A stretch of 64,000 nucleotides of DNA from Flavobacterium foetidum (GCF_004634245.1 NZ_SJTF01000002.1:62001-126000); one strand, 5' to 3'. Shown: positions 45,055 to 55,361, numbered from the stretch's first letter. The notes: generated by a model from the letters alone, not told the origin. Program-made: numbers and translations.

Positions 45055-48000
45055 ATGATCCATTTCTTTGAAAACCAAAGCAAAACTGTTTTTGCCGTAC
45101 AAACGCAAAACGAAATTTCAGCTCAAGACATTTCAAAATTAAACTGGCTTTTTGCCGACGCGAATAAGATCGAGAAATCTGCATTGGCAGGTTTTTTTGT
45201 TGGACCACGCGCAACTATGATTACACCTTGGAGTACAAATGCTGTAGAAATTACTCAAAACATGGGAATTTCGGGCATTATCAGAATCGAGGAATTTCAT
45301 CCTGCAACGGAAGATTTCACTGATTTTGACCCAATGCTTTTCCAAAAGTTCAATGAATTAGATCAAGAAATCTTCACTATCAACATTCAGCCAGAACCAA
45401 TTTTGGAGATTGATGATATTGCTGCTTACAACAAAGTAGAAGGTTTGGCTTTAAGCGAAGAAGAAGTTGAATATTTAAACAATCTTTCGACTAAACTAGG
45501 AAGAAAATTAACTGACTCTGAGATTTTTGCTTTCTCACAAGCGAATTCAGAGCACTGCCGCCACAAAATCTTCAACGGAACATTTGTTATTGATGGCGAA
45601 GAAAAAGAAACTTCTCTTTTCAAATTAATCAAAAAAACATCTCAGGAAAATCCTAACGATATTGTGTCTGCCTATAAAGACAACGTAGCTTTTGTAAAAG
45701 GACCAAAAGTGCAGCAATTTGCACCAAAATCGGCAGACAAACCTGATTTTTACGAAATAAAAGAATTTGATTCTGTAATCTCATTAAAAGCCGAAACACA
45801 CAATTTCCCAACTACTGTTGAGCCTTTCAACGGAGCTGCAACTGGATCAGGAGGAGAAATTCGTGACCGTTTAGCGGGCGGACAAGGATCGTTACCATTA
45901 GCTGGAACTGCTGTTTACATGACTTCATATTCTCGTCTAAAAGAAGACAGAAAATGGGAAAATGCTGTTGAAGAAAGAAAATGGCTGTACCAAACTCCAA
46001 TGGATATTTTGATCAAAGCTTCAAACGGAGCTTCTGATTTCGGAAATAAATTCGGTCAGCCACTTATTACAGGTTCTGTTTTAACTTTTGAACACGAAGA
46101 AGAAAACAGAAAAATTGGTTACGATAAAGTAATCATGCAAGCGGGTGGAATTGGCTACGGAAAATTAGATCAATCTATCAAAAAGAAACCACAAGAAGGC
46201 GATAAAATCGTAATTCTTGGAGGTGAAAATTATAGAATCGGAATGGGTGGTGCTGCGGTTTCTTCTGCAGATACTGGCGCTTTCGGTTCAGGAATTGAGT
46301 TGAACGCGATTCAGCGTTCAAACCCGGAAATGCAAAAACGTGCCGCTAACGCGATTCGTGGTTTAGTAGAAAGTGACAATAACCCAATTGTTTCGATTCA
46401 CGATCACGGAGCTGGCGGACACTTAAACTGTCTTTCTGAATTGGTGGAAGAAACTGGAGGTTTAATCGATTTAGATAAATTGCCTGTTGGAGATCCAACA
46501 CTTTCTGCAAAAGAAATTATCGGTAACGAATCTCAGGAAAGAATGGGATTGGTTATTGGTCAAAAAGACATCGATACATTACAAAGAATCGCTGATAGAG
46601 AGCGTTCTCCAATGTACGAAGTTGGAGATGTAACGGGAGATCACCGTTTTACTTTCCAATCCAAAACTAACGGTTCTAAACCAATGGATTATGCTTTGGA
46701 AGATTTCTTCGGAAGTTCTCCAAAAACGGTAATGACTGATAAAACTATCGATAGAAAATATGCTGCTGTTGCTTACGACAGTGCAGATTTTGAAAGCTAC
46801 TTAAAAGACGTTTTACGTTTAGAGGCAGTTGCTTCAAAAGACTGGTTAACGAATAAAGTGGACCGTTGTGTTGGAGGAAAAGTAGCCAAACAGCAAAATG
46901 CGGGTCCGTTACAATTGCCTTTGAACAATGTCGGCGTAATGGCTTTGGATTTCTTAGGAAAAGAAGGAATTGCAACTTCTATCGGGCACGCTCCTATTGC
47001 GGCTTTGATTGATCCTGTTGCAGGTTCTCGAAATGCAATTGCAGAATCGTTATCAAACATTATCTGGGCTCCAATTAAAGATCAATTAAAAGGAATTTCA
47101 TTATCTGCCAACTGGATGTGGGCTTGTAAAAACGAAGGCGAAGACGCTCGTTTGTATGCTGCTGTTGAAGGTTGTTCAGAATTTGCAATTGAATTGGGAA
47201 TCAACATTCCAACTGGAAAAGATTCACTTTCAATGAAACAAAAATATCCAAACGACGAAGTAATTGCGCCTGGAACGGTTATTATTTCTGCTGCTGGAAA
47301 CTGTACTGATATTAAAAAAGTAGTGGAGCCTGTTTTACAGAAAAACGGAGATTCAATCTATTATATCAATTTGTCTCAAGATGATTTCAAACTTGGAGGT
47401 TCCTCTTTTGCACAAATCAGAAATACGATCGGAAACGAAACGTCTACAATTAAAGACGCTTCTTTCTTTAAAAATGCATTCAACACCATTCAGGAATTAA
47501 TCGGCGAAAGCCAAATCTTAGCAGGTCACGATATCGGAAGCGGCGGTTTGATCACTACTTTATTAGAAATGTGTTTTGCTGATGTGAATTTGGGTGCTAA
47601 AATTGATTTCTCTGCTTTTGCAGAAAAAGACTTGTTGAAAATCCTTTTTGCTGAAAACATCGGAATCGTATTCCAAGCAAAATCTGATGCAACTGTTGAA
47701 GCTAAACTAAATGCAAACAACATCGAATTCTTCAAATTAGGTACAGTTCAAAGCAAACCAAGTTTGGAATTTGGAATTTATAATTTGGATATTCCAACTT
47801 ATAGAGACGTTTGGTTCGAAACTTCTTATTTGTTAGATCAAAAACAATCTAAAAACGGAACAGCAAAAGCTCGTTTTGAAAACTATAAAAACCAGGTTTT
47901 AGAATATACTTTCCCTGCACACTTTACAGGAAAAGCACCAGTAATCGATAATTCGAAACCAAGACCAAAAGCAGCTATTATTCGTGAAAAAGGAAGCAAT

Positions 48001-48708
48001 TCTGAGCGTGAAATGGCGAATGCTATGTACTTGGCTGGATTTGATGTAAAAGACGTTCATATGACCGATTTAATTTCTGGTCGTGAAACACTTGAAGATA
48101 TTCAGTTTATCGGAGCGGTTGGAGGATTCTCTAACTCAGACGTTTTAGGTTCTGCTAAAGGTTGGGCTGGAGCTTTCTTGTACAACGAAAAAGCAAAAAC
48201 AGCGTTGGATAATTTCTTTAAAAGAGAAGACACACTGTCTGTCGGAATCTGTAACGGATGCCAGTTGTTTATGGAATTGGAAGTGATTAATCCAGAACAC
48301 GAAGTTCACGGAAAAATGCTGCATAACGACAGTAACAAACACGAAAGCATCTTTACTTCTGTAAAAATTCAGGAGAATAATTCGGTTATGCTGTCTACTT
48401 TGGCAGGAAGCACTTTGGGAGTTTGGGTTTCTCATGGAGAAGGTAAATTTAATTTGCCAATGGGTGAAGAAAACTACAATATTGTTTCTAAATATGCTTA
48501 TGAAGGTTATCCAGCAAATCCGAACGGTTCTCATTACGATGTAGCGATGATGTGCGATAAAACGGGAAGACATTTGGTTACAATGCCTCACATTGAGCGC
48601 TCTACTTTCCAATGGAACTGGGCCTATTATCCAAACGACAGAAATGACGAGTACACTCCTTGGCACGAAGCTTTCGTTAATGCCAGAAAATGGATCGAGA
48701 AAAACTAA
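45055..48708 (+). CDS. purL: Phosphoribosylformylglycinamidine synthase, single-chain type
   Basis: The 1217-residue enzyme makes FGAM from FGAR, glutamine and ATP in purine synthesis. It is the long fused form found in proteobacteria, eukaryotes and many Bacteroidota, not the PurLQS set. The N-terminal domain precedes an ATP-binding linker with SEHCRHKIF and two AIR-synthase-like halves ([42 protein letters not shown]). The C-terminal glutaminase has nucleophile C1069 in GICNGCQ, and H1179 and E1181 in MPHIERS. It stands alone with a strong promoter and a terminator. AAC/ATC-rich codon use suggests high expression. Confidence 0.98.
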   Translation: MIHFFENQSKTVFAVQTQNEISAQDISKLNWLFADANKIEKSALAGFFVGPRATMITPWSTNAVEITQNMGISGIIRIEEFHPATEDFTDFDPMLFQKFNELDQEIFTINIQPEPILEIDDIAAYNKVEGLALSEEEVEYLNNLSTKLGRKLTDSEIFAFSQANSEHCRHKIFNGTFVIDGEEKETSLFKLIKKTSQENPNDIVSAYKDNVAFVKGPKVQQFAPKSADKPDFYEIKEFDSVISLKAETHNFPTTVEPFNGAATGSGGEIRDRLAGGQGSLPLAGTAVYMTSYSRLKEDRKWENAVEERKWLYQTPMDILIKASNGASDFGNKFGQPLITGSVLTFEHEEENRKIGYDKVIMQAGGIGYGKLDQSIKKKPQEGDKIVILGGENYRIGMGGAAVSSADTGAFGSGIELNAIQRSNPEMQKRAANAIRGLVESDNNPIVSIHDHGAGGHLNCLSELVEETGGLIDLDKLPVGDPTLSAKEIIGNESQERMGLVIGQKDIDTLQRIADRERSPMYEVGDVTGDHRFTFQSKTNGSKPMDYALEDFFGSSPKTVMTDKTIDRKYAAVAYDSADFESYLKDVLRLEAVASKDWLTNKVDRCVGGKVAKQQNAGPLQLPLNNVGVMALDFLGKEGIATSIGHAPIAALIDPVAGSRNAIAESLSNIIWAPIKDQLKGISLSANWMWACKNEGEDARLYAAVEGCSEFAIELGINIPTGKDSLSMKQKYPNDEVIAPGTVIISAAGNCTDIKKVVEPVLQKNGDSIYYINLSQDDFKLGGSSFAQIRNTIGNETSTIKDASFFKNAFNTIQELIGESQILAGHDIGSGGLITTLLEMCFADVNLGAKIDFSAFAEKDLLKILFAENIGIVFQAKSDATVEAKLNANNIEFFKLGTVQSKPSLEFGIYNLDIPTYRDVWFETSYLLDQKQSKNGTAKARFENYKNQVLEYTFPAHFTGKAPVIDNSKPRPKAAIIREKGSNSEREMANAMYLAGFDVKDVHMTDLISGRETLEDIQFIGAVGGFSNSDVLGSAKGWAGAFLYNEKAKTALDNFFKREDTLSVGICNGCQLFMELEVINPEHEVHGKMLHNDSNKHESIFTSVKIQENNSVMLSTLAGSTLGVWVSHGEGKFNLPMGEENYNIVSKYAYEGYPANPNGSHYDVAMMCDKTGRHLVTMPHIERSTFQWNWAYYPNDRNDEYTPWHEAFVNARKWIEKN

Positions 48709-48730
48709 GAAATATATTTTTGATGAAAAG

Positions 48731-48757
48731 CGCCCGAATTATCGGGCGTTTTTTTTT
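48731..48757 (+). terminator. Rho-independent terminator of purL
   Basis: CGCCCGA-atta-TCGGGCG is a 7-base-pair GC-rich stem followed by nine T residues, 22 bases after the stop. Confidence 0.92.
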
Positions 48758-48760
48758 GAT

Positions 48761-48836
48761 AGCCACGAATTCACCAATTTTCATGAATTTTTAGTTTTAC
48801 CAAGATTAGTAAAAATTCGTGCAATTTGTGCCAAAA
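48761..48836. repeat. Inverted repeat, family A
   Basis: AGCCACGAATTCACCAATTT at the left mirrors AATTCGTGCAATTTGTGCC at the right. It begins four bases after the purL terminator. The remaining 48837-49066 contains only a small stem (CTTAATA...TATTAAG at 48875-48898). Confidence 0.65.
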
Positions 48837-49066
48837 CAAACTATTAAAATTATTCTAGCCAAACTTCACGATATCTTAATACAACTCTTGATATTAAGGA
48901 AAAACTATTGCGAAATCAGTTTTTTGCAGTGTATATAGTGAATTCTAAAGCAGTACTATTAAAAAATTGATTCCTGTGTTTTTTAAGGGTGGTTCTATTA
49001 AAATTTTGCGTTATATTTAGCTCCGAAATCGTTAAGATTTTCCCCAACCCAAAAACACTTAAACCT

Positions 49067-49507
49067 ATGTCAAAAATGAAAACCATCTCACTGCTATTTG
49101 CTGTATTTTTTTTGTTTGCAACAAAATCCTTTTCGCAAGTCGAAGTAAACCAAATCACCTACAATTCTAAATCGCGTTTTATTACTACAACAATCGGATA
49201 TCCTGCTCCGGGAACTTATGCTCCAATTGGCATGAAAGAACCGATAACCGTTTTAAATCCAGACGGAACAGGTTTTATACAATCTGATGATAAAAGCAGA
49301 AAAAAGATGAATTGGGGAATCGAATGTACGGAAGAAGGAGTGCCTATTTTCAAAGAAGGATTTAATAGCGCCACTTATACATTCTGGTATCGCCCTAACG
49401 ACAGCAGCGAATGGAGTTACTCGCAGTTTTCTATTCATTTTGCGAAGAAAAAAATGTTCTTAATGGGCGAAAGAGTAAAAGTCTACGAAGACTACAACGT
49501 TCAATAA
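49067..49507 (+). CDS. Secreted hypothetical protein
   Basis: From the ATG at 49067 the protein has 146 residues (another ATG follows at 49076). A signal peptide (TISLLFAVFFLFATKSFSQ) is cleaved near residue 24. The exported part is beta-rich (FITTTIGYPAPGTYAPIG, TYTFWYRPNDSSEWSYSQF core) and I do not recognise it. The upstream extension of the frame to 48989 does not look coding. It lies between purL and an acyl-CoA synthetase gene with no link to either. Confidence 0.7.
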   Translation: MSKMKTISLLFAVFFLFATKSFSQVEVNQITYNSKSRFITTTIGYPAPGTYAPIGMKEPITVLNPDGTGFIQSDDKSRKKMNWGIECTEEGVPIFKEGFNSATYTFWYRPNDSSEWSYSQFSIHFAKKKMFLMGERVKVYEDYNVQ

Positions 49508-49683
49508 GCATTCAAACAGCATTTCAAATTAAATATTTCTTGTTTTTTAAGAGAAAACCATATCAAAAAGAAAACGTTTTCGTTGTTTTTTAAAGCAGTC
49601 GTAAATTTTCCGATAAAATTCCATAAAATTAAAAATCATTTCTAAATTTTATTTAATTTGCAATAAAATTCAATATATTAAAC

Positions 49684-51462
49684 ATGGTTTCAATCACACG
49701 CCTTTTTGATTTTCCCTATTATCAACAAGAAACTTATAACCTTCCGGTTGCTCTGGCAACTAAAAAAAATGGAGTCTGGGAAAAAACATCCAGCCAGGAA
49801 TATATTGCAAAAGCGAATGCCATTTCGAGAGCTCTGCTTCGAATGGGTGTTCAAAAAGATGATAAAATAGCTTTAATCACTTCGAACAACAGGACGGAGT
49901 GGAATATAATGGATATCGGAATCCAGCAGACAGCTGCACAAAATGTTCCGATATACCCTACAATTGCCGAAGAAGATTACGAATATATATTGAATCATAG
50001 CGAAAGCATTTATTGCTTTGTTTCTGATACAGAAGTTCTTCAGAAAGTAAATGCCATAAAAGCCAATGTACCTTCTCTAAAAGAAGTGTATTCTTTTGAT
50101 GAGATTGAAGGCTGCAAACACTGGTCTGAACTTTTGACGCTCGGTGCAGATGAAAGCAACCAAAACGAAGTTGAAGCCAGAAAAGATAGCATTAAAACAG
50201 ATGATTTGGCTACAATCATTTACACCTCGGGAACTACTGGAAAACCAAAAGGCGTAATGCTTTCTCATAAAAACATTGTTTCAAACGTTCTGGACAGTTC
50301 TCCTCGAATTCCTTTTAACGCTGGAAACAGTACGGCTTTGAGCTTCCTTCCTATCTGTCATATTTTTGAAAGAATGATTTTATACATTTATCAATATTAT
50401 GGCGTATCGGTTTATTTCGGAGAATCTATTGAGAAAATCAGTGACAACTTAAAAGAAGTAAAACCTACTGTTATTACTGCTGTTCCGAGACTTTTAGAAA
50501 AAGTGTACGATAAAATTTATGCGAAAGGAGCCGAACTTACTGGCATCAAGAAAAAACTGTTTTTCTGGGCTATTGATTTAGGTCTGAAATATGAGCCATA
50601 CGGAGCAAATGGTTTTTGGTATGAATTTCAATTAAAAATCGCTCGTAAGCTTATTTTCAGCAAATGGAAAGAAGGTTTGGGCGGAAGATTGGACTTAATG
50701 GTTTCTGGAAGTGCAGCTCTGCAGCCACGTCTAACAAGAGTTTTTGCTGCTGCAGAAATTCCGGTGATGGAAGGTTACGGCCTAACCGAAACCTCTCCAG
50801 TAATTGCCGTAAACGATCAAAGAAATCGAGGCTTTAAGATTGGTACTGTTGGAAAACCGATTCAGAACCTTGAAATTAAAATTGCTGAAGATGGCGAAAT
50901 CCTGCTGAAAGGACCAAATGTCATGCTAGGTTATTACAAAGACCCTGAAAAAACGGCCGAAGCGATACAAGACGGTTATTTTCATACGGGAGATATCGGC
51001 GAAATCGACAGCGAAGGCTTCCTTAAAATTACGGATCGTAAAAAAGAAATGTTCAAAACTTCTGGCGGAAAATACATTGCACCGCAGATGACTGAAAATG
51101 CAATGAAACAATCTCGTTTTATTGAACAGATTATGGTTGTTGGTGAAGGTGAAAAAATGCCGTCTGCCTTTATTCAGCCAAATTTTGAATTTGTAAAAGA
51201 ATGGGCCAAAATCCATAAAATCAATATAGGAACCTCAACGGAAGAAATCAGTAAAAATCCTGATGTCATTAAAAGAATCGACGAGGAGGTTGAAGCAATA
51301 AACAAAAAATTCGGTCACTGGGAACAAATCAAACGTTTTGAGCTTACTCCCGATGTCTGGTCTATAGACGGAGGACAACTAACTCCGACTTTAAAATTAA
51401 AACGTAAAATCATTAAGGAAATCTACAAAGATCTTTACGCAAAAATCTACGGAAATAATTAA
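49684..51462 (+). CDS. Long-chain acyl-CoA synthetase (AMP-forming)
   Basis: The 592-residue enzyme activates fatty acids to acyl-CoA through an acyl-AMP intermediate. The AMP-binding motif Y180-TSGTTGKPKGVMLSHKN is intact, followed by EGYGLTETSPV and the hinge/adenylate motif GYFHTGDIGEIDSEGFLKITDRKKEMFKTSGGKYI (cores GYFHTGDIGE and DRKKEMFKTSGGK). Length and sequence match the FadD15/ACSL-like bacterial group. It should act at the inner face of the membrane for import or recycling of fatty acids. A terminator follows. Confidence 0.95.
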   Translation: MVSITRLFDFPYYQQETYNLPVALATKKNGVWEKTSSQEYIAKANAISRALLRMGVQKDDKIALITSNNRTEWNIMDIGIQQTAAQNVPIYPTIAEEDYEYILNHSESIYCFVSDTEVLQKVNAIKANVPSLKEVYSFDEIEGCKHWSELLTLGADESNQNEVEARKDSIKTDDLATIIYTSGTTGKPKGVMLSHKNIVSNVLDSSPRIPFNAGNSTALSFLPICHIFERMILYIYQYYGVSVYFGESIEKISDNLKEVKPTVITAVPRLLEKVYDKIYAKGAELTGIKKKLFFWAIDLGLKYEPYGANGFWYEFQLKIARKLIFSKWKEGLGGRLDLMVSGSAALQPRLTRVFAAAEIPVMEGYGLTETSPVIAVNDQRNRGFKIGTVGKPIQNLEIKIAEDGEILLKGPNVMLGYYKDPEKTAEAIQDGYFHTGDIGEIDSEGFLKITDRKKEMFKTSGGKYIAPQMTENAMKQSRFIEQIMVVGEGEKMPSAFIQPNFEFVKEWAKIHKINIGTSTEEISKNPDVIKRIDEEVEAINKKFGHWEQIKRFELTPDVWSIDGGQLTPTLKLKRKIIKEIYKDLYAKIYGNN

Positions 51463-51485
51463 ATCAAAATAATGTAACCAAAGAG

Positions 51486-51518
51486 AAAACGGCTGTCCTT
51501 ATCAAGGTAGCCGTTTTT
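51486..51518 (+). terminator. Rho-independent terminator
   Basis: AAAACGGCT pairs with AGCCGTTTT, with an inner CTT/AAG step, followed by a short T run, 24 bases after the acyl-CoA synthetase stop. Confidence 0.85.
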
Positions 51519-51585
51519 GCTATTTATAGGAAAAGGTTATTGTCATTAAAGTTTTTCCAGAAATCAAAAAAAGGGTATTTTTACT

Positions 51586-51617
51586 TTGAATACCAAACTA
51601 TAAATCGCGTATTTTTG
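51586..51617 (+). promoter_or_regulatory. Complete Bacteroidota promoter
   Basis: TTG at 51586-51588, a 21-base spacer and TATTTTTG at 51610-51617 fit the consensus exactly. The dioxygenase ATG lies 28 bases after the -7 box. Confidence 0.7.
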
Positions 51618-51645
51618 GGTTTATCACACTTATAATCGAAAAATC

Positions 51646-52557
51646 ATGTCGTGGACTATCCTGGAACAATTTTGGAGACGCAACGTAAATCCGGAAAACA
51701 CAAATGCAGATTTCAGCAACTGGGATTACGAAATTAAGGCCTTGTATCAATTAGGAATTGGCATGGAAGATGCTTTGCAGTTTATTCATTTTGAAAAACC
51801 CGATTTTGAGACGTTTAAAACATGGATCAATAACCGAAAACGAGTTGATTTTGAAACCACAGATCTAACAGAAAATGTCCTTTCTGAACATGACCTTGAA
51901 TTCTGGAACCAAAACGGCTATGTGGTGGTTAAAAACGCCATCTCGAAAGAAGACTGCAAAGACACACAAGATGCCATCTGGGAATACCTTAAAATGAATC
52001 CAGAGCAAAAAGAAAGTTGGTACATTCGGCATGAAAATCAAAAAGGTCTGATGCTTAATTTTTCAGATCATGAAACGTTGAATCGCAATCGTTTTTCGCC
52101 GAGAATTAAAAAAGCTTATGAACAGCTTTATAAGACCAACAAAATCTACAAAACGATAGATAAAGTTAGTTTTAATCCGCCTGAAACCGAAAATTTTACT
52201 TTTCTTGGAAGTTCTCTTCACTGGGATATCAGTTTAAAAAAACCGCTTGCATCAGGATTACAGGGACTGCTCTACTTAACCGACTGCGGACCAAATGATG
52301 GCGCTTTTCACTGTGTTCCTGGCTTTCATAATCAAATCGACAATTGGCTTGACGATATTCAACTAGGCGAAAATCCTAGAGACAAGGCAGTTCTTACTTT
52401 AAAGCCAAAACCAATTACTGGCGATGCAGGAGATTTTATAATCTGGCACGGTACATTACCTCATTGTGCAACGCCTAATAGAGGAGAAACTCCGCGAATG
52501 GTGCAATATCTTACTTATCTACCCGATGATTACAATGTAGCTGGAGAGTGGATTTAA
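51646..52557 (+). CDS. Phytanoyl-CoA dioxygenase-family protein
   Basis: The 303-residue protein is a non-haem Fe(II)/2-oxoglutarate oxygenase. The iron ligands are H192-x-D194 in GSSLHWDIS and the distal histidine H273 in WHGTLPHCATPNRG; the arginine shortly after (PRMVQYL) probably binds 2-oxoglutarate. The region FWNQNGYVVVKNAISKEDC at about residues 83-101 is a family start signature. The substrate is unknown; acyl-CoA should not be assumed. It has its own promoter and a terminator hairpin 30 bases after the stop. Confidence 0.9.
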   Translation: MSWTILEQFWRRNVNPENTNADFSNWDYEIKALYQLGIGMEDALQFIHFEKPDFETFKTWINNRKRVDFETTDLTENVLSEHDLEFWNQNGYVVVKNAISKEDCKDTQDAIWEYLKMNPEQKESWYIRHENQKGLMLNFSDHETLNRNRFSPRIKKAYEQLYKTNKIYKTIDKVSFNPPETENFTFLGSSLHWDISLKKPLASGLQGLLYLTDCGPNDGAFHCVPGFHNQIDNWLDDIQLGENPRDKAVLTLKPKPITGDAGDFIIWHGTLPHCATPNRGETPRMVQYLTYLPDDYNVAGEWI

Positions 52558-52587
52558 ATTAATACCACTCCACAACCCGCATCATAA

Positions 52588-52618
52588 GAAAACTGTAAAT
52601 AACACATTTACAGTTTTC
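52588..52618. terminator. Perfect 12-base-pair hairpin, likely bidirectional terminator
   Basis: GAAAACTGTAAA and TTTACAGTTTTC are perfect complements around a 7-base loop, with T-rich sequence on one side and A-rich on the other. It separates the plus-strand dioxygenase from the minus-strand exonuclease remnant. Confidence 0.8.
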
Positions 52619-52663
52619 CTTTCTGCGACTATCATCTATCGTTTGACAACTAAAAATCAAATT

Positions 52664-52756
52664 CTACTTCTTAAGGCACCAATTCAAAATCTTGGCAATA
52701 TTTTTTGCATCGTCTATACCCCGATGATGTGTTCCCTCCAACGGAATATTGAGCAT
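52664..52756 (-). pseudogene. C-terminal remnant of a DnaQ-like 3'-5' exonuclease
   Basis: The minus strand encodes 30 residues ending in a stop. They contain PLEGTHHRGIDDAKNIAKIL, the Exo III motif of DEDDh exonucleases (H-x4-D), which occurs near the C-terminus of KapD-type proteins. The N-terminal two thirds, with the DxE and later motifs, are missing. Upstream the frame runs directly into the repeat block starting at about 52759, so the break coincides with the repeat edge. It is a gene remnant, not a small gene. Confidence 0.7.
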
Positions 52757-52758
52757 CT

Positions 52759-53185
52759 GTAATCTGTGGCTAAAAATTTTTAACCGCAAGGGCGCAAAGA
52801 TTTACGCAAAGGGACGCTAAGTTTTTATTCTCTCGCAGATTTTTTAATCCTTTTACTCTGTGTAATCTGTGGTTAAAACTTTTTAACCGCAAGGGACGCA
52901 AGGGTTTACGCGAGGGACGCTAAGATTTTTTCACGCAGATTTGGCAGATTTTAGCAGATTCAACAGATTTTTTAATAATCCTTTTAATCTGTGTAATCTG
53001 TGGCTAAAACTTTGCGAGTCTTTTTAACCGCAAGGGGCGCAAAGGTTTACGCGAGGGACGCTAAGATTTTTTCACGCAGATTTGGCAGATTTTAGCAGAT
53101 TCAACAGATTTTCTAATAATCCTTTTAATCTGTGGAATGTGTGGCTAAAAAAAAACTTTGCGTCTTTGCGCCTTCGCGGCAAACC
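52759..53185. repeat. Tandem block of compound repeats (units 103, 131, 141 and a partial)
   Basis: Units start at 52759, 52862, 52993 and 53134, each beginning GTAATCTGTGGCTAAAA or a close variant. Each continues with family C sequence (AACCGCAAGG..CGCAA..TTTACGC..GGGACGCTAAG) and a CAGATTT-rich tail. The second and third units share a segment (52903-52993 and 53044-53134) with only a few differences, so a recent duplication is likely. The last partial unit ends TTTGCGCCTTCGCGGCAAACC at the stop side of the next gene. Nothing in it looks coding. Confidence 0.85.
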
Positions 53186-53186
53186 A

Positions 53187-53681
53187 TTAGAAGAACATGC
53201 TTTTGAAATCCAGAAAGAAACTTATCTTCTTCTTTTTCTCAAGCTTTTTCTCAGAATTCTTTTTTTCAAAAACTGCTTTAACCTTTTCAATCCGTTTAAC
53301 TGATTTTATTTCTTCCGTTTTAGAATTTTCGTAAAACTTTTTGAAAGGTCTTGGATGAAAATCTACCAAAATAGCAGCCATATTTATAGCGTCAATATTT
53401 GACAAATCTGTTTCTCCTTTAAAGAAAGTTTCAATAGGTCTGAACTTGTCTTTTTTCTCCTTGAACTTATTCTTTTTGGTATGATCAAAATCCAGAGACA
53501 GGAAGTTACTGAAGACATTCAAGTCATCCTTCGTTGGATTATTTTCGAAAATAAGCCAACACAAATCACGCAGTTTTCCACGAGAAGGCTTGTACAAATA
53601 ATCAAAGTATTTCCCTCCTTTTTCTATCTCATATTTATTTATAATCGCTTTTTTATATTTTTTTAGTGTATTGTTTTGCAT
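53187..53681 (-). CDS. Basic hypothetical protein downstream of slipin
   Basis: I do not recognise this 164-residue protein. The first 110 residues have mixed helix/strand character with a conserved-looking core (YKPSRGKLRDLCWLIFENNP; then IDAINMAAILVDFHPRPFKKF). The last 40 residues are a Lys/Glu-rich helix (EKKNSEKKLEKKKK) ending in FFLDFKSMFF. It is strongly basic, which would suit RNA or membrane binding. It is the last gene of the slipin unit and abuts the repeat block. Confidence 0.65.
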   Translation of the reverse strand: MQNNTLKKYKKAIINKYEIEKGGKYFDYLYKPSRGKLRDLCWLIFENNPTKDDLNVFSNFLSLDFDHTKKNKFKEKKDKFRPIETFFKGETDLSNIDAINMAAILVDFHPRPFKKFYENSKTEEIKSVKRIEKVKAVFEKKNSEKKLEKKKKISFFLDFKSMFF

Positions 53682-53784
53682 GGTATTTTTTATTTTGCAT
53701 TCTTGGGAATCTCAGGAAAGACTAGGTATTCTTGAGATTCCAGTGCAAGCTTAAAAACACCTTTAGCTTACTGGATAACTACCT

Positions 53785-53940
53785 CTAAATGGGGTAATCT
53801 CTAGACTTAACCTTCTTTTTCCATTGCTTAATGTGTTCCGCATTTACCTCTTTGACCGAGGCAAACGCAGATTCACTAAGCTCAACTATACCGTCTTGAC
53901 CAAACTGATGGCACGACGTAAAACCTATTTCTTGATTCAT
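53785..53940 (-). CDS. Small 51-residue protein between slipin and the basic hypothetical gene
   Basis: A minus-strand frame of 51 codons starts at the ATG at 53940, preceded by AAGG, and ends in TAG at 53785. It lies 57 bases after the slipin stop, on the same strand, with a non-repetitive amino-acid sequence (start MNQEIGFTSCHQFGQDG, end KKKVKSRDYPI). The rest of 53682-53997 contains no other candidate. I know no family. Confidence 0.5.
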   Translation of the reverse strand: MNQEIGFTSCHQFGQDGIVELSESAFASVKEVNAEHIKQWKKKVKSRDYPI

Positions 53941-53997
53941 CCTTAAATTTTTATTATTAAACTTAAACTATCAACATTTACTGCTAATGGCTCTATT

Positions 53998-55095
53998 TTA
54001 CTTTACGAAGATTTCTTTCAATTGACCAATTACGTTTCCGCCGCCTGAAATGGTGATTTCACCAATCTTGTCTGCAATTTTCTCCACGTATTCCATCTCT
54101 TTCAACTTCCACAACATTTCATTTTCTTCCATCAGCTTTGCTGTGTTTAGCAAACTTCTTGTTGCGGCCGTTTCTTCTCTTCTCATGATGCTGTTCGCCT
54201 GTGCTTTTTTCTCCGCAACCAAAACCTGATTCATGATTTCTTTCATATCGCCTGGAAGAATTACATCTCTTATTCCGGCATCTGAAATTTTCAAACCTAA
54301 GTTTTCGATTTTTGAAGCCACTTCTGCCAGAATTTCTTCGGCAATAGCATCTTTTTTGTTTAACAATTCATCCAAGGTCAAACCTCCGATAAAAGCTCTT
54401 AAAGCCAATTGCATTGCTACATACAACTGCTTTTCAAAGTCCTTGTTTTCTATCAAAGCTTTCATGATATCAACCACTTGGTATCTCACAAAGAAATTGA
54501 TTCTCAATCCTGCTTTATCTTTAGTCAACAATTCCTGACCTGATATTTCAACTTGCTGTTGTCTCATATCGATTGTTTTTACTTCGATTGTAATCGTGTT
54601 GTTCCAGAAGTAATGTGTTCCAGATTTCAACTCTTTTACAAAAGTTCCGTTCACAAACAACAACGCTTTATCATTGCTCGCTACCACAAACTTTCTTACG
54701 AAGTATCTCATTTTCACATTTTCCAATAAGTTTACCTTAATGTCTTCTGTTATTTCGATTTTTGACAAATCAGCTTTTGTGAATTCATTTTTCACAATTC
54801 CTTTCCAGAAAGCATATCTTCCTGGAGTTAAAACTTCCTTAAAGTTTCCGTTCACAAACTGTAATACAATTTCGTTGTCGGCAACCTCAACAATTTCAAG
54901 CATTGAAGCCAAAACTTCATTTTCCAATAAAATATTCAATTCAAATGGAGCCTGAAAAACGGCATTCATATCGTAGATCAACACATTTTTGTTTCCAAAA
55001 ATCCAGTGTAAACCTTCTTCTACTACTTTCACTAATTTTCTGTTCTCGAAGACCAAGCCCACTTGGTATGCTCCGATTTTAATTTTCTTTATCAT
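53998..55095 (-). CDS. Slipin (SPFH/stomatin-prohibitin family)
   Basis: The 365-residue protein has two successive half-domains: an N-terminal slipin-like region (about residues 1-130, YQVGLVFENRKLVKVVEEG) and a second, complete SPFH domain (about 135-310, with KALLFVNGTFVKELKSG, KDKAGLRINFFVRYQV and DAGIRDVILPGDMK). A coiled-coil tail with repeated Ala/Glu follows. It lacks the N-terminal membrane helix of typical stomatins. Slipins scaffold membranes and, in bacteria, recur in RtcB/Ro-type RNA-repair neighbourhoods. Here it heads a three-gene minus-strand unit (slipin, 51-residue and 164-residue proteins) downstream of the tRNA-like RNA. Confidence 0.9.
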   Translation of the reverse strand: MIKKIKIGAYQVGLVFENRKLVKVVEEGLHWIFGNKNVLIYDMNAVFQAPFELNILLENEVLASMLEIVEVADNEIVLQFVNGNFKEVLTPGRYAFWKGIVKNEFTKADLSKIEITEDIKVNLLENVKMRYFVRKFVVASNDKALLFVNGTFVKELKSGTHYFWNNTITIEVKTIDMRQQQVEISGQELLTKDKAGLRINFFVRYQVVDIMKALIENKDFEKQLYVAMQLALRAFIGGLTLDELLNKKDAIAEEILAEVASKIENLGLKISDAGIRDVILPGDMKEIMNQVLVAEKKAQANSIMRREETAATRSLLNTAKLMEENEMLWKLKEMEYVEKIADKIGEITISGGGNVIGQLKEIFVK

Positions 55096-55361
55096 GGTTA
55101 TTTTGTTTCAGGTTTAAAGTTTCATGTTCCGAAATCTATAAAACCTCTATCCTCTATTATCTTTATTCTATTTTATTTAAAAGTCAAACGTCTAACATTT
55201 AACTTATAACTTCCTTTAATAAAAAACCTCCTTGCCTTTATCCTCCGAAAAAAGCGGGTGAAAAGTTGTCATTTGTTTACCTGAGTTGTTTCCGATTATC
55301 TTTTGTCTTCATGATCCCCAAATCATTTTAACAATCAAACCGAAAAGAAAACAAGTGTTTC

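Noticed and set aside
48145..48666. 173-codon minus-strand frame
   Set aside because: It lies within purL, whose protein is complete and conserved on the other strand.
52759..53185. CRISPR array
   Set aside because: Units differ in length (103, 131, 141), there are no short constant repeats alternating with unique spacers, and no cas gene is nearby.
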